A stretch of 64,000 bases of DNA from Lysobacter_K koreensis (GTDB lineage: Bacteria; Pseudomonadota; Gammaproteobacteria; Xanthomonadales; Xanthomonadaceae): positions 496,001-560,000 of the forward strand of contig NZ_JBHTIH010000002.1 of NCBI RefSeq assembly GCF_042677045.1, read 5' to 3'. The first letter of the stretch is position 1. The number at the start of each line of letters is the position of its first letter. The position numbers were made by a program, and so were the translations under genes. A model generated the notes under the pieces. That model was given only the letters and a program-made list of their open reading frames with translations, had not been told where the DNA came from and did no database searches. Shown in pieces: positions 61,942 to 64,000 of the stretch.

Positions 61942-64000
61942 TTACTCCGGCGTGAGCGCTGCCACGGCGGCACCGGGCGCACCGCGCTGACGCCGCTGCC
62001 GCGCCCGCTGGACCACCCGCGCGGTGTTGTTGCGCATGTCGTCCAGGATCGCGTAGATCGTCGGCAGGAACAGCAGGCTGACGATCGTCGAGAACGCCAG
62101 GCCGCCGGCGATCGCGCGCGCCATCGGGTAGTACGACGGCATGTTGTTGCTGCCGTCGCTGGTCGACAGCGCAATCGGCACCATCGCCAGGATCGCCGTG
62201 CCCATCGTCATCAGGATCGGCCGCAAGCGCTCGCGGCTGCCATCGACCAGCGCGTCGGTGCGCGTCATGCCGCGCCGGCGCAGGTTGTTGATGTGCTCGA
62301 TCATCACGATGCCGTTGTTCACCACCACGCCCATCAGCACCAGGATGCCGATGAAGGCCATGATGTTGAACTCGGTACCGGTCAGCCAGAACAGCCAGAA
62401 CACGCCGAAGATCGAGAACAGCACGCCGCTCATGATCGCCAGCGGGAACAGCAGCGACTCGAACACCGCCGCCATGACGATGTAGATCATGATCAACGCG
62501 ATCACGAGATTGAACATCATCTGCCCCATCGCCTCGTCGTCGTCACCGAACGCGCTGCCCTCGAAGGTGTAGCTGTAGCCGGCCGGGAACGCGATGCCCT
62601 TGAGCGTCTCCTCCATTGCCTTGCGGGCATCGGGCATGGTCATCTTGTCGGGCAGCTTGGCCTCGATGGTGAGCGCGGTCTGGCGATTGACGCGCTTGAT
62701 CGCGGTGGCAGCCGGCAGCACGTTGACGTCGACCATGCTCAGCAACGGCACGGTGCGGCCGTCGGGGGCGCGCACGGTGAAAGCCGCGATGTCCTCGACG
62801 CCGTACTTTTCCGCGCCGGCGAACCGGACCCAAACCGGCACCTCGGTCTCGCCACGGCGGAAGTCGCGCAGCGGCGCACCACGGAGGGCCAGCCCGACGA
62901 ATCGCGAGACGTCCTCGGCGCTGAACCCGAATGCCGCCGCCCGCTCGCGGTCGACGCGCACGGTGAGCTCGCTGTTCTGGTCGCCGGCATCGATGCTGAC
63001 ATCGCGCAGTTCCTTGCGGCGGGCCAGGATCGGGACGATGTCGTTGGCCAGGTCGCTCAACGTCTGGGTCGAGTCGCCCACCAGTTGCACCTGCACCTTC
63101 TGTCCCGGGCCGCCGTTGTCGCCGTCGTCGCCGAGCGACAGCGTCGCGCGGGCGGACTTCGGCAGGGCCTTGCTGATCGCATCGCTCAGTGGCTTGGTGA
63201 CCTCGGGGTCCTTGCTGTCGAAGGTGACCAGCGTGGACGCGTCGCCCTGCTCGCTGTAGTAGGAGTACAGCTGCACGATGCGGAAACGCTTGCGGTTGGC
63301 GTCAAGGAAATTCTCGACCCGCAGCAGTTCCTCGGACATCTGCTCCTTGGTGTAACTGCCCTTCCACTGGTAGTCGATGCCGACCTGGTCGCCGCCGTCG
63401 CCGCCGAACATGTTCTTCTTGGTCAGCATCATCGGCGCGATGCTCACGGCGATGATCAGGAGGATCCCGAGCACCGACCAGCCGCGGTGGTCCAGCGTCC
63501 AGCGCAGCAGGTGCGCGTAGCGATGCTGCAGGCGGTGGATCACGCCCTGGGAGGCGGTTCCGCTGGTCACGGTCGGCGGCGTCTTCAGGCGCGCCGAGAT
63601 CATCGGGATCAGGCTGACCGCGACCAGCCACGAGGCAAGCAGCGACACCGAAATCGTGATTGCGATCTGCGACAGGTAGATCGCCAGGAAGTTGCGCTCG
63701 CCGAACAGGTTCGGCACGAACACGATGCAGTGGCACAGCGTGCCGGCCGACAGGGCGATCGCGACGTGGCGCGTGCCCATGATCGACGCCAGCCGCGGGT
63801 TGCCCGGGTTCTTCTCGCGTTCCTGGTAGATGCTTTCGACCACCACCACCGCGTTGTCGACCAGCATGCCAACCGCCAGCAGCAGGCCCATCATCGACAG
63901 GATGTTGAGCGACACGCCGGCGAAGTACATGAAGCCCAGCGTCATCACGAAGCAGATTGGGATCGCCAGCGTCACCATCAGCGTCGACGGCCAGTGGCGC
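61942..64000 (-). CDS. RND efflux transporter permease (HAE1/AcrB-like), N-terminus beyond window
   Basis: Inner-membrane proton-driven multidrug-type exporter. About 686 C-terminal residues are visible; the reading frame continues past the edge, and family members total around 1,030-1,050. It enters at RHWPSTLMVTLAIP just before TM2-TM3. TM4 has GMLVDNAVVVVESIYQ, with the proton-relay Asp followed by Asn rather than a second Asp. The second porter domain and TM8-TM12 follow, with NLVIALIMIYIVMAAVFESL and GVVVNNGIVMIEHINNLRRR. The membrane-fusion and outer-membrane partners would lie upstream of the window. Substrate is unknown. Confidence 0.95.
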   Translation of the reverse strand, partial: RHWPSTLMVTLAIPICFVMTLGFMYFAGVSLNILSMMGLLLAVGMLVDNAVVVVESIYQEREKNPGNPRLASIMGTRHVAIALSAGTLCHCIVFVPNLFGERNFLAIYLSQIAITISVSLLASWLVAVSLIPMISARLKTPPTVTSGTASQGVIHRLQHRYAHLLRWTLDHRGWSVLGILLIIAVSIAPMMLTKKNMFGGDGGDQVGIDYQWKGSYTKEQMSEELLRVENFLDANRKRFRIVQLYSYYSEQGDASTLVTFDSKDPEVTKPLSDAISKALPKSARATLSLGDDGDNGGPGQKVQVQLVGDSTQTLSDLANDIVPILARRKELRDVSIDAGDQNSELTVRVDRERAAAFGFSAEDVSRFVGLALRGAPLRDFRRGETEVPVWVRFAGAEKYGVEDIAAFTVRAPDGRTVPLLSMVDVNVLPAATAIKRVNRQTALTIEAKLPDKMTMPDARKAMEETLKGIAFPAGYSYTFEGSAFGDDDEAMGQMMFNLVIALIMIYIVMAAVFESLLFPLAIMSGVLFSIFGVFWLFWLTGTEFNIMAFIGILVLMGVVVNNGIVMIEHINNLRRRGMTRTDALVDGSRERLRPILMTMGTAILAMVPIALSTSDGSNNMPSYYPMARAIAGGLAFSTIVSLLFLPTIYAILDDMRNNTARVVQRARQRRQRGAPGAAVAALTPE

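Overview
The window is a gene-dense chromosomal segment of a high-GC gammaproteobacterium. Gene content and order (hrcA-grpE-dnaK-dnaJ, ndk-rlmN-pilF-rodZ-yfgM-bamB-der, cmk-rpsA-ihfB-lapA-lapB, divergent tesA/ybbAP, ppsR/ppsA, a HAD-first fadB) point to the Xanthomonadaceae/Lysobacteraceae, close to Lysobacter or Luteimonas. This is inferred from protein sequence and synteny; no rRNA is present. About 57 protein genes and two tRNAs occupy almost everything. No stretch over 300 bases lacks a gene, and no phage, insertion sequence, CRISPR array or integron is visible.

Layout. 1-4.8 kb: heat-shock operon on the minus strand (dnaJ cut by the window edge) with two sigma-32-like promoters. 4.9-9.1 kb: recN, fur, bamE, rnfH-ratA and smpB. 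9.1-18 kb: an orphan CHASE/PAS histidine kinase, tex, tesA and the ybbA-ybbP ABC exporter. 18-24.3 kb: a tRNA-Ala/tRNA-Glu unit with promoter and terminator, a DUF1249 gene, divergent ppsR/ppsA, mscS, orn and a DUF2721 membrane protein. 24.3-34.5 kb: tadA, guaA, guaB, folD, small unknowns and moeB-moeA-mobA. 34.6-41.4 kb: der, bamB, yfgM, rodZ, pilF, rlmN and ndk, transcribed from ndk towards der. 41.6-46 kb: tetR-fadB-fadA beta-oxidation unit behind a PsrA-type operator. 46-56 kb: FAD oxidoreductase, galU, a WbpM-like epimerase, a lipid-linked sugar transferase, lapB, lapA, ihfB, rpsA and cmk. 56-64 kb: rpmJ, a small secreted protein, the agmatine-to-putrescine pair aguA/aguB, tetR-alpha/beta hydrolase, a TraB-family protein and the C-terminal two thirds of an RND efflux pump.

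The genes are overwhelmingly core functions: protein folding and translation (DnaK system, SmpB, S1, L36, tRNAs, TadA, Der, RlmN), outer-membrane assembly and surface polysaccharide (BamB, BamE, LapA/B, GalU, epimerase, transferase), purine and folate metabolism (GuaA, GuaB, FolD, Ndk, Cmk), molybdenum cofactor synthesis and fatty-acid degradation.

I found no large undescribed multi-gene system. The items most worth a second look are small: a 16-bp operator-like sequence repeated in inverted orientation at both ends of the second tetR gene; a PsrA-type operator before tetR-fadBA; a duplicated thiolase C-terminus after fadA; a duplicated rpmJ 3' end that makes a seven-codon reading frame; a dispersed palindrome whose CTAC end supplies the stop codons of both tadA and folD; several other hairpins lying on stop codons; and a terminator-like hairpin in the ndk leader.
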